Positions 18,284 through 26,111 of a stretch of DNA of 56,009 nucleotides are shown piece by piece; the first letter of the stretch is position 1, and every line of letters starts with the position of its first letter. Under the pieces are notes generated by a model, which was not told the DNA's origin, made no database searches, and saw only the letters and a program-made list of their open reading frames with translations. The translations under genes were made by a program, and so were the position numbers. The stretch lies in the NCBI GenBank assembly GCA_004356105.1, contig SMYC01000332.1:1-56009 (forward strand). Direction: 5' to 3'. The stretch comes from Acidobacteriota bacterium. GTDB lineage: Bacteria > Acidobacteriota > Vicinamibacteria > Marinacidobacterales > SMYC01.

Positions 18284-20254
18284 CTATGAGCGCTCGTGCG
18301 GTTCGTCGCTAGTCGAAGGTTCGGCAGTTTCCTCCTCTGATGGTTCCGGCGCGTCGTCGCTGCTCGAAGGTTCTACGGCCTCTTCCTTTGACGGCTCCGG
18401 CGCAGCGTCTCCGCTCGTAGGTTCGACAACCTCTTCCTTCTTGGACCTCGGTTGGAAAAATGCCGGTAACCCGCCTTCCTCGTCGCGCCGGGCTTGCTCG
18501 GCGATGGGAGGCGCGGGCGTGGGGGGCGGCGCCGGGGACTTGGGCGCGGCTTCAGGCTCGGAAGCTTGTGCGCTGACAGGACGCGGCCGGACCGAGGACT
18601 GGAAGAAGCTCGGAAGATGGGCGATCTCCTCCGGGACTTCTTCCTCCGGAGCGGTTGGCTCGTCCCGTGGCTCTTCCGGAGGATCTTCGACAACCGGCGC
18701 TGCTTCTCCGGCGGCTTCCTCGGGAGCAGCCTCCTCGACGGCGGCCGGAGCTTCCGTATCAGCGACAGAGTGCTCGGGTGCTTGCTCTTCCGCGACGGAC
18801 GGCGCATCGGCTTGCACCATACCGGCATTACTCGCCGCTTCTTCGGCGGGCGCGGTTTCCTTCGCAGCGCTCGCTGGATCTTCGGCGGACGCTTCGGTCG
18901 CGGGCTCAGGCACAGGCGGAAGCTCCAGGAGGTCGGTTTCGACCGTTTCGATCTGTGCTTGGTCCGTCGCGACGGCGTCAGCGGCCTCGGCTTCCGGCGC
19001 TTTCTCTTCACCCGTCGGCTCGGGCTTCGAGGGCAAAGCACTCGGCTCCCGACGCCTACTTTCCTTAGGCTCTTTCGGCGGACGCGCGGAAGCGCGAAAC
19101 ACGTGCTCGTATTGTGCGAGCAGCGTCTGCCACCCGTAATTCTCCTTGATGTAGCGCTGACCGTTCTTGCCCAGGGAGCGTGCAAGATTCCGGTCGGAAA
19201 ACAGGAGGTTGAAGATCTCTTCGAATTCTTCGAAGTCTCGATAGTAGAAACCTGCATTCGACTTGAGGCAGTGGTCGACGAGCACACGTGACGCGCCATT
19301 GACGACGACCGGTGTCCCCACCGAGAATGCTTCGAGCGTCACGATGGAGAAGCTCTCCAGCTTCGACGGCTGCATCACTGCTATCGCCCCTGCCATCGCC
19401 GAGAGTTTTTCGGCTTCGTCAACGAAGCCGATATAGCGAATCGATGAGTCCTCTGGAAGTTTCATGCCGAGCTTGCCGATGAGAATGAGCTGCAAGTTGC
19501 CCGACGCGGGATATTCCTCTTTGTAGAAGCTAAAGAAGCGAAAGAGCTCTTCGAGATTTTTTCCGCCGTCGATGCGGCCCGCATATAAGAAGTACTTGGC
19601 CGAAATGTTGTGACGCTTGCGAAAGATGGACGGGTCGGGCTGATCGAGAAGATCGACCCCTACGCCCACGGTCTCGCGCATCTTCTTGTGGACCCCAAAG
19701 CGATCGAGAACGAGCAGCTCCTCGGCCTCGGTGTTGAAAAGAAACGAGCTGGGAAGCTGGAACATCTCTTTGAAAATCCCGAGCCGAAGCGGCGGCTCGT
19801 CATGAGCCGTCGGCAGCAACACGCTCTTCTCGGGCGCCACCTGCAGCCCGTAATAAGTCGGATAGTAGAGATAGGTAAAGAACAAGAGCAGGTCGAAGCG
19901 TTCGTGCTCCTTTTTCAGAAACTCGATGAGCTCCGGCGTGACCGGACCCTGCCGGTCGAGCCATTCGAGCTCTTGCTCACGCGTCGGCTTTTCCTTGTAG
20001 ATCCCTTCCGAGAAACGATTGAACTCCTCGATGTCGCGCTCGCCTTCCACTGGAAAACGGTGGACGCGCACGCCTCGGAGCTTTTCTTCGCCCGCTTCAT
20101 ATTCGTTCTTCCACGTGATGTAGTCCTTCGCGGTGGTCGTGAGGACGGTGATTTCGTGACGCCGCGCAAGCCGCTCCGCGAGCTGGCGGGCGAGAGTCTC
20201 CGATCCTCCGAGGATCTCACGGCCGTAGCGCTGCACGATGAATGCGATTTTCAC
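18284..20254 (-). CDS. GT4-type glycosyltransferase with long acidic low-complexity tail
   Basis: Residues 1-380 are a GT-B glycosyltransferase: FIVQRYGREILGGSE at the N-terminus, then FLYAGRIDGGKNLEELF and the donor-site block QPSKLESFSIVTLEAF with its ExFS-type glutamate. The remaining 270 residues are Glu/Ala/Pro-rich and predicted disordered. They contain two copies of a short motif, LPSFFQ and LPAFFQ, and end in three imperfect 17-residue repeats. GTG 20254 overlaps the stop of the upstream glycosyltransferase (GTGA) and gives the usual N-terminus; another GTG lies at 20260. The catalytic part is paralogous to the enzyme at 22407-23747 (shared AKDYITWKNE-like block). The sugar and acceptor are unknown. 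Confidence 0.85.
   Translation of the reverse strand: MKIAFIVQRYGREILGGSETLARQLAERLARRHEITVLTTTAKDYITWKNEYEAGEEKLRGVRVHRFPVEGERDIEEFNRFSEGIYKEKPTREQELEWLDRQGPVTPELIEFLKKEHERFDLLLFFTYLYYPTYYGLQVAPEKSVLLPTAHDEPPLRLGIFKEMFQLPSSFLFNTEAEELLVLDRFGVHKKMRETVGVGVDLLDQPDPSIFRKRHNISAKYFLYAGRIDGGKNLEELFRFFSFYKEEYPASGNLQLILIGKLGMKLPEDSSIRYIGFVDEAEKLSAMAGAIAVMQPSKLESFSIVTLEAFSVGTPVVVNGASRVLVDHCLKSNAGFYYRDFEEFEEIFNLLFSDRNLARSLGKNGQRYIKENYGWQTLLAQYEHVFRASARPPKEPKESRRREPSALPSKPEPTGEEKAPEAEAADAVATDQAQIETVETDLLELPPVPEPATEASAEDPASAAKETAPAEEAASNAGMVQADAPSVAEEQAPEHSVADTEAPAAVEEAAPEEAAGEAAPVVEDPPEEPRDEPTAPEEEVPEEIAHLPSFFQSSVRPRPVSAQASEPEAAPKSPAPPPTPAPPIAEQARRDEEGGLPAFFQPRSKKEEVVEPTSGDAAPEPSKEEAVEPSSSDDAPEPSEEETAEPSTSDEPHERS
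18287..18439 (-). repeat. three imperfect 51-bp coding repeats
   Basis: The last 51 codons before the stop of the acidic-tailed glycosyltransferase form three copies of a 17-residue unit of the type EEAVEPSSSDDAPEPSE. The copies differ by substitutions, so this is an old expansion. Confidence 0.75.
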
Positions 20255-21312
20255 GAGCACACCTCCTCGACGTAGCCTAACAGTTCCGCTTCCACGCGTT
20301 CGGGACGGAACCTCTCGCTGCGCGTGCGCTCGGATTGGATCACCGCTTCTCTCAAGCTTTCATCGAACGTTAGTAAATGGGCCATCTCGGCCAACTCCTC
20401 ATATCGTTTTTCGTTGAATTGAATGCCAGCGCCGCCCAGTGTGTCAGGCACCGCCCCCGCGGAGAAAGCCATGATCGGAAGCTCCGTTATCATGGACTCT
20501 ATGAGCGGGACGGAAAAGCCCTCATGCTCGCTCATACTGACGAACACGTCGGAGCAACGATAGCAGGCGAGCAAGTCTTCGAAGCTCACATGCCCGGTAA
20601 AAAGAAATTCACTCGGCACGAGGCCCCACCTATCCGCGAGTGCCTGGACCGATTGTTGATAGCGCTCCATCCTGCCGGCTTTACCCACCAAAATGAAGCG
20701 AAAGTCTTCGGAGATATATTTCTTGTAGAAGTACGCGAGCCGAGCTAGATCCTCGAAGCGCTTGTTCGGATAGACGCGCCCCACGAACAGGAAGTTCGCG
20801 CGTCCATCGCTCAAGATCTCTTCCATTACTGGCCCGGGCTCACCGTTTTGAAACGGCTCGAAGTCCATCAGGATAGGAAGGACACCCGTGCGCTCGAAGC
20901 CCAGCTCTTCGAGCTCGAGGCGGTTGAACTCGGAATCCCCGAGCGCCAAGTCGCAAACATCCGCCAAGGTCGCGAGCTCGGCCCTGCCGGCGGTCGAGAT
21001 GCGGACGAGCTCGTCGTCATAGCCGCGAAAAAATTCCGCCGGCGTGATGTTGTGATAGATGACGATTTTCTTGCCTGGCGCCTCCGCCAAAGCGGCGGTG
21101 AGCGGGGAAGGGATCGCGAAGTGGAGCAGAGTCACGTCGCTCTCCGGTTTATCGGGGAACGGGAGCGCGTCGCCTTGCGCGTCCTCGTCGATGTCGAGGG
21201 CGAAGACATCCGATGTCATCCCAGAACGCCTCAAGACGTCGCGAATGCGCATGGCCTCATCGCCAATGGCGTCGCCGCGATGGGCCGCCGGAAGCCACTG
21301 ATCGACGCGCAC
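20251..21312 (-). CDS. GT4-type glycosyltransferase
   Basis: A 353-residue GT-B enzyme. The C-terminal donor domain shows NFLFVGRVYPNKRFEDLARL, then FTGHVSFEDLLACYRCSDVFVSMSEHEGFSVPLIESM in two adjoining blocks; the EHEGFSVPLIE element holds the conserved glutamates. A GTG start at 21312 lies two bases after the upstream gene's stop. It is closely related to the next gene upstream (21315-22397): both begin with GDAIG and have IIYHNITPA-like and GDSxFNxxEL segments, so the pair arose by duplication. Probable role: adding a nucleotide-activated sugar to a growing lipid-linked glycan at the cytoplasmic face of the membrane. Confidence 0.88.
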   Translation of the reverse strand: MRVDQWLPAAHRGDAIGDEAMRIRDVLRRSGMTSDVFALDIDEDAQGDALPFPDKPESDVTLLHFAIPSPLTAALAEAPGKKIVIYHNITPAEFFRGYDDELVRISTAGRAELATLADVCDLALGDSEFNRLELEELGFERTGVLPILMDFEPFQNGEPGPVMEEILSDGRANFLFVGRVYPNKRFEDLARLAYFYKKYISEDFRFILVGKAGRMERYQQSVQALADRWGLVPSEFLFTGHVSFEDLLACYRCSDVFVSMSEHEGFSVPLIESMITELPIMAFSAGAVPDTLGGAGIQFNEKRYEELAEMAHLLTFDESLREAVIQSERTRSERFRPERVEAELLGYVEEVCS

Positions 21313-21314
21313 CT

Positions 21315-22397
21315 CTAGCTGCCCACTTTCTCGGTCGAGAGCGCTTGGTGCACGAATCCCATCAAGAGCTCCTCGTCGCTGCGCGCGCTCATGCGCTCGA
21401 GCACCTGGTCCTGGCCAGAAACGATCGTTTCGGAGAGCTTGTCATCGCTCACGATGGCATGTGCCATCAAAGCAATCTCGTCGATACGTTTTTCTCGAAT
21501 CAAAATGCCGGCATCGCCCATCGTCTCCGGAACGGCACCCGCATCGGACGCCATCACCGGCACACCGAAGCGAAAGGCTTCGACGATCGGTACACAGTAG
21601 CCTTCATGCTCGCTCAGACACAAAAAAAGATCCGCGACTTCGTAATAGGCCGTCAAATCGTCATCATCCACGTGGCCCGTGAACACCACGTCTTTCAGCT
21701 CCATGTCGTCCACGAGCCGCATTAGTGCTTCGAAATATTTCTCGAAGCCAACCCATTCACCCACGAGCAAGAGGCGCGAGTTCCGGTCGATGAACTTCTG
21801 GTAGAACGCAAAAACTTTGATCAGATCATGGAAGCACTTGTTCGGGATGACGCGGCCCACAAAGAGAAAATTGGTCTTGTCGTCGTCGAACATCTCGAGC
21901 ACCGTGGGGCTCGGCGGATCCGAGAGCCGGTCTGGATCGAGCATTAGCGGCAAGACACCCGTCGGGTGAAAGCCCACGGCGTCGAGCTCGGCGCAGTTGA
22001 AGGTCGAGTCGCCGAGCGCGAGCCGCGTGCGTGGGACGAAAGCCGCGAGCTCACGCCGTCCGTGATAGCAGAGCCCAGCCAAGTGCTGATGAAAAGAAGC
22101 AAACCAGCGCGCTGGTGTGATGTTGTGATAGATGAGCAGAATCGGGTCCGGCAGATGATAGGCAAACGTGCTGACACCGGCGCCAATCGAGAAGTGCAGG
22201 ATCAAGAGATTGTCGGGTGACGAGACCTTCTCGTAGTTCCAGAGCTTTCTGGCCTTCCCCGCCATCTCTGGATGGACGGACTCGGCAAAAATTTCGGAGT
22301 CCAAGCCCGCGTCGAGCAAGACCTGCTGGATCCGCAAAGCTTCATTGCCGATCGCGTCTCCGTAGGAGAGCGCCGCGAGCATCTGATGAACCTGCAT
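21315..22397 (-). CDS. GT4-type glycosyltransferase
   Basis: A 360-residue GT-B enzyme paralogous to the adjacent downstream gene. Landmarks are GDAIGNEALRIQ, LLIYHNITPARWF, NFLFVGRVIPNKCFHDLIK and CLSEHEGYCVPIVEAF with the donor-binding glutamates. It starts at ATG 22397, nine bases after the upstream glycosyltransferase ends, and ends two bases before the next gene, so it is in the same operon. No signal peptide or membrane helix is seen. Sugar donor and acceptor are unknown. Confidence 0.88.
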   Translation of the reverse strand: MQVHQMLAALSYGDAIGNEALRIQQVLLDAGLDSEIFAESVHPEMAGKARKLWNYEKVSSPDNLLILHFSIGAGVSTFAYHLPDPILLIYHNITPARWFASFHQHLAGLCYHGRRELAAFVPRTRLALGDSTFNCAELDAVGFHPTGVLPLMLDPDRLSDPPSPTVLEMFDDDKTNFLFVGRVIPNKCFHDLIKVFAFYQKFIDRNSRLLLVGEWVGFEKYFEALMRLVDDMELKDVVFTGHVDDDDLTAYYEVADLFLCLSEHEGYCVPIVEAFRFGVPVMASDAGAVPETMGDAGILIREKRIDEIALMAHAIVSDDKLSETIVSGQDQVLERMSARSDEELLMGFVHQALSTEKVGS

Positions 22398-22406
22398 CGC
22401 TGTCTG

Positions 22407-23747
22407 CTACCCGAACAGCCTCGCGAGCAGGCCTCGGCGCGGGGCTCGCGGATTTCTACGATCGTCTTTGCGGAGCGAGGCGAGAATCTTGTTGTACTTA
22501 CCTAGAACGACCGGCCAGCGATAGTGATCGCGGTAATAGGCACGCCCATTATCTCCGAGCCCCGCCCGCAGGTCCCGATCGGATTCGAGCCGCGATAGTC
22601 CTTCTCGAAACTCGTAATAGTCGTCGAAATAGAGGCCGGCATTCGACCGACGACATTGCCCTCTCAAAACATCACACTTTCCGTTCGCGAGCACGGGCTT
22701 GCCCACCGCCCAGGCCTCGTTGGTCACCATCGACAAGCTCTCGAGCTCCGAGGGCATCGTGAGTATTAGAGCACCCGCGAGAGCGCTCCATTTCTCTTCC
22801 TCCGACAAGAACCCCGCATAAACAATGCCGGGTGTGTCCGGTATGTCCATCTTCTTTCCGCCGACGAGCACGAGCGAGAGGTTCGAGCCGGTGTCTTCGC
22901 GGTAGCGACGGTAGTGGTTGAACAACGTATGGCAGCCTTTGTTCTGATCGATCCGCCCGATATAAATCATGTAGGGCGTAAGATCTCCGCAGCGCTCACG
23001 AAACAGACCGGTATCGATAGAGGTCGGGATTTCCGAGCCGACGCCCACGACTTCACCGTAGACGCCGCGGTTTTCCGTCGCCTTCCAAATCATCGCGCGC
23101 TCTTCGACCGAGTTGTAGACGATGGCGCGTGGCAGCTGAAAGAGCTCTTTGAAGATCTCGAGCTCGATGACGTCGTCTTTCTCGGCCGTGGGCACGAGGA
23201 TCGCTTTGTCCGCGTGCGCCCGTACCCCGTAAAAGCTGTGGTAGTAGCGATAGGAAAAAAAGAGGATGTAGTTGTAGGCGTCTTGTCGGCGCTTCAGGTA
23301 CCTAAGCAGCGCGGGCGAGGTCGGTCCTTGCTCGTCGAGCCAGTCAAGCTCGTCCTTTTCAGAATGGCGGCCCAGGAAGACTTTCTGCGACAAGCGCCCG
23401 AAGCGATCCGGGTCGCGCGGCCTCTTCACCTTGAACCGCCTCACCGGGACGCCGCCCACCTCGTGAAGGCCGGGCGGATGCTCGTTCTTCCAGGTGATGT
23501 AGTCCTGGGCGCAGGAAGTCAGGACTTCGACACGGTGCTGACTCGCCAGGTGCTCCGCGATGAGCCGGCAGTGATATTCCGCGCCGCCATTGACGTCTTC
23601 GCCGTAGCGCTGCACGACAAAGGCGAGCCGAAGCGATTCCGGCGCAGGCTCGTTGCGCGGAGCGGTTCGGCTACGCGTTCGGCGGTTCGCTGCCCCGGAC
23701 TCTCTAGAGCCTCCCGGCGCCGTGTTAGCGCGAGCCTCCGCCGCCAC
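22407..23747 (-). CDS. GT4-type glycosyltransferase (start uncertain, overlaps upstream gene)
   Basis: The recognisable enzyme begins at LRLAFVVQRYGEDVNGGAE and continues through MIYIGRIDQNKGCHTLF and MPSELESLSMVTNEAW, a GT-B donor site. It resembles the acidic-tailed enzyme at 18284-20254. There is no ATG, GTG or TTG right at the domain start. The closest is GTG 23747, which adds about 35 Arg/Ala-rich residues and overlaps the upstream gene's end by 23 bp. The same frame stays open far upstream, to 24083, across the repeats of the upstream gene, giving a basic Arg-Lys sequence that is probably not real protein. A frameshift joining the two genes is an alternative. Confidence 0.78.
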   Translation of the reverse strand: MAAEARANTAPGGSRESGAANRRTRSRTAPRNEPAPESLRLAFVVQRYGEDVNGGAEYHCRLIAEHLASQHRVEVLTSCAQDYITWKNEHPPGLHEVGGVPVRRFKVKRPRDPDRFGRLSQKVFLGRHSEKDELDWLDEQGPTSPALLRYLKRRQDAYNYILFFSYRYYHSFYGVRAHADKAILVPTAEKDDVIELEIFKELFQLPRAIVYNSVEERAMIWKATENRGVYGEVVGVGSEIPTSIDTGLFRERCGDLTPYMIYIGRIDQNKGCHTLFNHYRRYREDTGSNLSLVLVGGKKMDIPDTPGIVYAGFLSEEEKWSALAGALILTMPSELESLSMVTNEAWAVGKPVLANGKCDVLRGQCRRSNAGLYFDDYYEFREGLSRLESDRDLRAGLGDNGRAYYRDHYRWPVVLGKYNKILASLRKDDRRNPRAPRRGLLARLFG

Positions 23748-24549
23748 CGCTGCCGCCTTCTTTCGTACCGCCTTCTTTCGTACCGCCTTCTTTCGTACCG
23801 CCTTCGCCACCCGCACGGCCGCTATTGGGCCGGCCACCGCGACGACGGCGATAAGGTCGCCGCCCAGTACCTCCACGGCCACGGCGACGCCCGTCATTCG
23901 ATCCTGAATCCCGCGAATCGCGGGATTCCCGGGACGCCCGCGGTTCTCGCGACTCTCGTGTTTCTCGCGGTTCTCGCGACTCTCGTGTTTCTCGCGGTTC
24001 TCGGGCCTCTCGCGGTTCTCGCGACTCTCTCTTGGCGCTCGCCATCTGCTCGAACGTCTTCTCGCGCTTCGTCTGAAAGTCAACCCGCACGCCTAGCGTC
24101 CGGAGCCGCGCTTTGAGATTGGTGAGGTCGAGGTTCAGACGAGTGACTTCCGTCGTCATGTTATTGAGAAGCAGAACGTAGTAGCGGTTCAAGTCCGATT
24201 GACGCGTCAGCGCGCTGATCATCGGGTTCGGGTTGAAGAAAAGCTTCAAAACAGGGTTCAGGAGAGAACGCAGCTTGCGGATGAGCCCACCCTTGCTCCC
24301 GGCCGAAGACTGGTAGATCGTCTCCGGCGTGAACGAGTAATTCCACTGCGCGTCGCGCGCGCGGAACGCCGCGACGAAATCGCTGTTGAACTCGTTACTG
24401 TCCAGGATCGCATCGAGCCGCATTTCCGCGATCTCCTTGACTTCTTCTTCCGTATAGAGTCCTTTCCGTTTCTCCTCGATCTTCTTCCGAATGTTGGCCA
24501 TGATGGCCTCGACATCGATGTCCGACCCCTTCGCACTGAAGGTAGACAT
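23725..24549 (-). CDS. helical protein with Arg/Glu-repeat and RGG-like tail
   Basis: A 274-residue protein from ATG 24549 (AGGAGG just upstream). Residues 1-165 are helical and resemble the N-terminal segment fused to methyltransferases or glycosyltransferases in polysaccharide loci (DIDVEAIMANIRKKIEEKRKG, then SDLNRYYVLLLNNM and a coiled-coil-like stretch). This resemblance is from memory. Residues 170-215 are RE/RS dipeptide repeats, 218-245 an Arg/Gly-rich RGG-like segment, and the end is GGTKE repeats plus a Gly run, all made by DNA tandem repeats. No catalytic domain is visible. It sits between the prenyltransferase and the glycosyltransferases, so a scaffold for the glycan machinery is possible, which is inference. 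Confidence 0.72.
   Translation of the reverse strand: MSTFSAKGSDIDVEAIMANIRKKIEEKRKGLYTEEEVKEIAEMRLDAILDSNEFNSDFVAAFRARDAQWNYSFTPETIYQSSAGSKGGLIRKLRSLLNPVLKLFFNPNPMISALTRQSDLNRYYVLLLNNMTTEVTRLNLDLTNLKARLRTLGVRVDFQTKREKTFEQMASAKRESREPREAREPRETRESREPRETRESREPRASRESRDSRDSGSNDGRRRGRGGTGRRPYRRRRGGRPNSGRAGGEGGTKEGGTKEGGTKEGGSGGGGGSR
23753..23805 (-). repeat. 15-bp tandem repeat (GGTKE / AVRKK in overlapping frames)
   Basis: Three perfect copies of CCGCCTTCTTTCGTA (+ strand) and a half copy. One reading frame gives GGTKE repeats at the end of the RGG-like protein; the frame of the following glycosyltransferase reads AVRKK. Neither has a stop, so both ORFs stay open through it. Confidence 0.9.
23939..24031 (-). 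repeat. 27-bp tandem repeat encoding RE/RS dipeptides
   Basis: Two perfect 27-bp units begin at 23939 and 23966, followed by an 18-bp and a 20-bp partial unit at 23993 and 24011; each begins CGCGGTTCTCG on the + strand. On the - strand it encodes RESREPRET-like runs. All unit lengths except the last partial are multiples of three. Confidence 0.85.
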
Positions 24550-24648
24550 AGACCTCCTTACCGCCGCCGCCTGACTATCTTCGCGTCAGGGGCGAGCGCG
24601 TCGTCGCTTGGGCGGTTCTTTGTTTTGGAGAGTCTAACCCGACTGGTT

Positions 24649-25524
24649 CTAGTGGTAGATCAACGTGACTATCGTCGCCGCCCAAAGCGCTACCGTCACG
24701 AGAATCGGCCTATCGTTGAGGAGCACCTTTGTAGGGTCTCCTCCTTCTTCCTTTTGATGGACGAGATACAAATAGCGAAAAATCCCGTAAAGCACAAAAG
24801 GAAGGGTCCATATCAGTCGATCCGTACCGAACTTTGCCACGGTCTCCGGCGCCAAGGTGTACAAGGCGTAGGAGACCAGGGTAGAGGCCGTTACCACCGC
24901 TATCATTTGATCCAGTAGATAGGGGCTGTACTCTCCCAGAATCCTCCGATGCTCGGCCGCTCCGCTCGCAAGGAGGGTGAGCTCCTGTCGCCGTTTTGCG
25001 AGAGCGAGAAAAAGAGCAGCTAGCAACGTACATATCAAAAGCCAATTGCTGAAGACTACGTCGATCGCCAGAGCCCCGGCGACCGCCCTCAGCACGAAAC
25101 CAAAAGCTACAACGAGAACATCTAGTATAACGATATTCTTCAGGATAAAGGAATAAGCGGTCATCGTCGCAAAGTAAATCGTCGCGACGACGCCGAATCC
25201 CGGCGCGAGCCAATAAGCAGCGACGAGCCCCCCTGTGACAAGAACGACCGCCGCGCCGGTGGCTAAACGCGGGGACAGCTTCCCCGCGGCCAGAGGACGG
25301 TTGCGCTTGACAGGGTGTTTTCGATCCTGCTCGAGGTCTGCTAGGTCATTGACCAGATAGACCGCGCCCGACAGCAGACAAAAAATAACCAAGGCCCCGC
25401 TCGCGACCAAAACCGACGGGCCGTCGAATAGGCGCTGCGCGAAGACCAACGCGGCCAATACGACGAGATTCTTGGTCCACTGGTGTGGGCGCAGGGAAAG
25501 GAACAGTTGCCCGAACTGGCTCAC
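24649..25524 (-). CDS. UbiA-family prenyltransferase (decaprenyl-phosphate phosphoribosyltransferase-like)
   Basis: A polytopic membrane enzyme of about 291 residues. The polyprenyl/Mg-binding motif NDLADLEQDRKHPVKRNRP matches the phosphoribosyl- or homogentisate-type UbiA pattern (NDxxDxxxDxxHPxKxxRP), and the start RPHQWTKNLVV is typical of decaprenyl-phosphate phosphoribosyltransferases. In those enzymes the product is prenyl-phosphoribose, the precursor of a prenyl-linked arabinose or related pentose donor. GTG 25524 is preferred because GGGAG stands seven bases upstream; GTG 25530 has poor spacing. It is second in the leftward glycan operon. The epimerase pair (DprE1/DprE2 type) that acts next in mycobacteria is not in the window. 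Confidence 0.83.
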   Translation of the reverse strand: MSQFGQLFLSLRPHQWTKNLVVLAALVFAQRLFDGPSVLVASGALVIFCLLSGAVYLVNDLADLEQDRKHPVKRNRPLAAGKLSPRLATGAAVVLVTGGLVAAYWLAPGFGVVATIYFATMTAYSFILKNIVILDVLVVAFGFVLRAVAGALAIDVVFSNWLLICTLLAALFLALAKRRQELTLLASGAAEHRRILGEYSPYLLDQMIAVVTASTLVSYALYTLAPETVAKFGTDRLIWTLPFVLYGIFRYLYLVHQKEEGGDPTKVLLNDRPILVTVALWAATIVTLIYH

Positions 25525-25638
25525 CTCCACTCTCCCTGCAGCTTACGGGCTTCTGACCCCGATAGCTGCAGGAGGCAGACGAGCTGCTTCCTTAGTTTCT
25601 CTCCGCGTAAGGCTGTTCCCTGCAAATCAAGCGCTTCG

Positions 25639-25977
25639 CTATTTGAAGCTGCTGACGGCCTCGGACTCCGTTTCAAACGTGTCGAAGACCGTGAGAAGTT
25701 TTGTGATCGAGAGCAGATCGTGTATCCGCTTGGTGAGATGCAGAAGCTTGAGCTGCCCGTTCTTGCGGCTCACCGTAGTGTAGCAGCGAACGATTTCACC
25801 CAAACCGGCACTGTCAACATAGGGAACGTTTTCTAGATTCAGCACGATTTTCTCGGTCCCGTTCTCGACAAGACTGTTGATCTTCTCGCGCAGCAGCTCG
25901 TCCCCTTCACCGATGAGCATTTTGCCTTGCAGATCCAAGATGGTGACGCCCTCGACGGCTCTTTCCTCGATTTTCAT
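25639..25977 (-). CDS. STAS-domain anti-anti-sigma factor-like protein
   Basis: A single STAS domain of 112 residues. ATG 25977 is chosen with GGAGG upstream; the TTG at 25995 would overlap that ribosome site. The regulatory serine is in NVPYVDSAGLGEIV, the site that partner-switching kinases phosphorylate in SpoIIAA/RsbV proteins. No RsbW-type kinase or PP2C phosphatase lies nearby. Its position as first gene before the prenyltransferase, behind a good promoter, suggests it helps control or interacts with the glycan operon, which is inference. Cytoplasmic. Confidence 0.85.
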   Translation of the reverse strand: MKIEERAVEGVTILDLQGKMLIGEGDELLREKINSLVENGTEKIVLNLENVPYVDSAGLGEIVRCYTTVSRKNGQLKLLHLTKRIHDLLSITKLLTVFDTFETESEAVSSFK

Positions 25978-26038
25978 TGCCAAGAATTCCTCCAAAATCA
26001 GAAAAGGGTCAAATCGACCCCCGATTTAGCCGCTCAGA

Positions 26039-26066
26039 ATTATCATACTCTGAGAGAACCTGTCAA
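26039..26066 (-). promoter_or_regulatory. sigma-70-like promoter for STAS/glycan operon
   Basis: On the - strand TTGACA (26066-26061) is followed after 16 bp by GATAAT (26044-26039). A short inverted repeat GGGTC-N5-GACCC at 26006-26020 lies in the leader just before the STAS ribosome site. Confidence 0.55.
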
Positions 26067-26111
26067 ACTTCCTGAGCTTGATGCATATACCCTATGCTAG
26101 ACTTCAGGACG

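Noticed and set aside
23753..24031. Possible CRISPR-like repeats in the glycan operon
   Set aside because: Repeats are contiguous, in frame and inside a coding region, with no unique spacers.
24083..24083. Starting the glycosyltransferase at 24083 to give a 558-residue protein
   Set aside because: The extra 112 codons lie in an alternative frame of the upstream gene's repeats and give a basic sequence with no relation to the enzyme.
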